Assembly (NCBI GenBank): GCA_013396755.1 | Contig: VWZF01007822.1 | Coordinates: 580,132-644,131, forward strand | Direction of reading: 5' to 3' | Length of the DNA stretch: 64,000 nt | Source of the DNA: Sclerurus mexicanus | Lineage: Eukaryota > Chordata > Aves > Passeriformes > Furnariidae | Shown here: positions 63,150-64,000 of the stretch, piece after piece | How positions within the stretch are numbered: the stretch's first letter is position 1 | Layout: the number at the start of each line of letters is the position of its first letter | Program-made: the position numbers and the translations under genes | Notes under the pieces: generated by a model | The model's database searches: none | The model's input: the letters and a program-made list of their open reading frames with translations, nothing else | Told to the model about the DNA's origin: nothing

Positions 63150-64000
63150 TTTTTAATTAGTGAAAAGTATTCAGATGTCTTCTTGTTGGAAATCTAATAC
63201 AGTATCTAAAAAATTGATCTAACAATTCCTGTGCCATCCAATTGGTGTTCGAAATCAATGTTGCAAAGATTTTCTAGACAACTACAAGAGCTATGAGCTA
63301 AATTAAGTTCTGAAAATGCTTCATCTGAGTCAGCTTCCATGGAAGTCAGTAGTGAGAACTTCCGTAGTAACTTTCCCAGAAATGACACTGAGTTTTATGT
63401 TCCCAAAACTGATGGAGACATCTGTATGAGGTTTTGTTTGGGTTTTGAAAGGATCTGTGAGACTGAGTATGCAGTCTTGGGAAAGCCTGTGTAAATAGGT
63501 AGGGTTTGCATTTAGACTTTGGCATGACAAGTAGTCTTCTTTGTTTCTTCTTTGCAGCAGAAAAGCTGATGGAAGTGTTGTTTGGTCCAGCAAAGGGAAA
63601 ATACTGTTGTATATTCTTATAATACTATAACTATTCTACCTGAGAAATTAGTTTCTTAAGGAGTTTCAGGATCAAATTTCAGACTACCTGTTACCTGTTT
63701 GCATGTTTTAAAAGTATGTTTATAATTTATTTTAATTACTTGAAAATTGACTAGTCGTTCCTTATAGAAAATGTCAAGCATGAATTTTTTGTTCAGTATA
63801 AACTATTTTATAAGTATTGGATATCCATAAAGCCACCATCATGCCAACAATATATGGCTATATGAAGGGTAATATTAACACTAGCACTAATACAAAAAGC
63901 CCTTACTGGAAGCAGCTCAGATATTTTTGCTCTATTTGCACAATGCAAAAATAGCCTAAATACATTTTTAATGCAATCAGCTGAATTCCGTAAATCCAAA

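Larger units (their letters stand above)
59942..64000. other. Non-coding stretch to window end, no gene seen
   Basis: No supported exon. The longest frame is 87 codons at 63330-63593 (minus), without family resemblance. It includes an E-box-like palindrome at 62170-62185 and a GT microsatellite at 63114-63149. Confidence 0.55.

Noticed and set aside
1..64000. CRISPR arrays, operons, rRNA genes, mitochondrial insertions
   Set aside because: No regularly spaced repeats, no dense coding, and no familiar rRNA or mitochondrial sequence seen on either strand.

Overview
The window looks like vertebrate nuclear DNA, most probably from a bird. The direct signs are AT-rich non-coding sequence, several truncated CR1-type LINE 3' ends (the commonest avian retroposons), and a solo LTR that matches, segment by segment, an ERVL-like LTR family known from bird genomes. 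There is no bacterial-style gene density, operon, CRISPR array, rRNA or recognisable tRNA. I found no protein-coding gene or exon that I can support. The longest open frames (133 and 129 codons) have no recognisable domain, and that length is about what chance gives in 64 kb of two-stranded AT-rich DNA. The window is best read as intergenic DNA or part of a very large intron. Family assignments rest on remembered features of the families, with no search run. Layout: 1-23 kb is mostly unique AT-rich sequence with a homeobox-like AT tract (0.6-0.73 kb), a GC-richer candidate conserved element (4.0-4.3 kb), a G-quadruplex-capable tract (4.83 kb), an old CR1 fragment (6.7 kb), a MIR-like SINE remnant (7.9 kb), a TA microsatellite (11.7 kb) and an old minus-strand CR1 tail (12.4 kb). 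From 23 to 35 kb lie a clear CR1 3' end (23.3 kb), old CR1 ORF2 pieces (24.9, 32.0 and 35.0 kb) and the solo LTR (28.43-28.96 kb). From 35 to 50 kb lie another CR1 tail (41.6 kb) and a dense cluster of symmetric transcription-factor-like sites (44.19-44.31 kb). From 50 to 64 kb lie an inverted T-box/E-box-like hairpin (50.56 kb), a polypurine tract (54.0 kb), an inverted RUNX pair (54.97 kb), two good CR1 3' ends (57.3 and 59.7 kb) and a GT microsatellite (63.1 kb). No gene set works together here. The potential biological content is regulatory: the best candidate is the 44.1-44.35 kb module, where a perfect 16-bp palindrome built from SOX-like half-sites lies about 90 bp from a perfect inverted repeat made of two AP-1/NF-E2-like sites. 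I did not find a convincing undescribed system; the items below are candidates ranked by how much the sequence itself shows.
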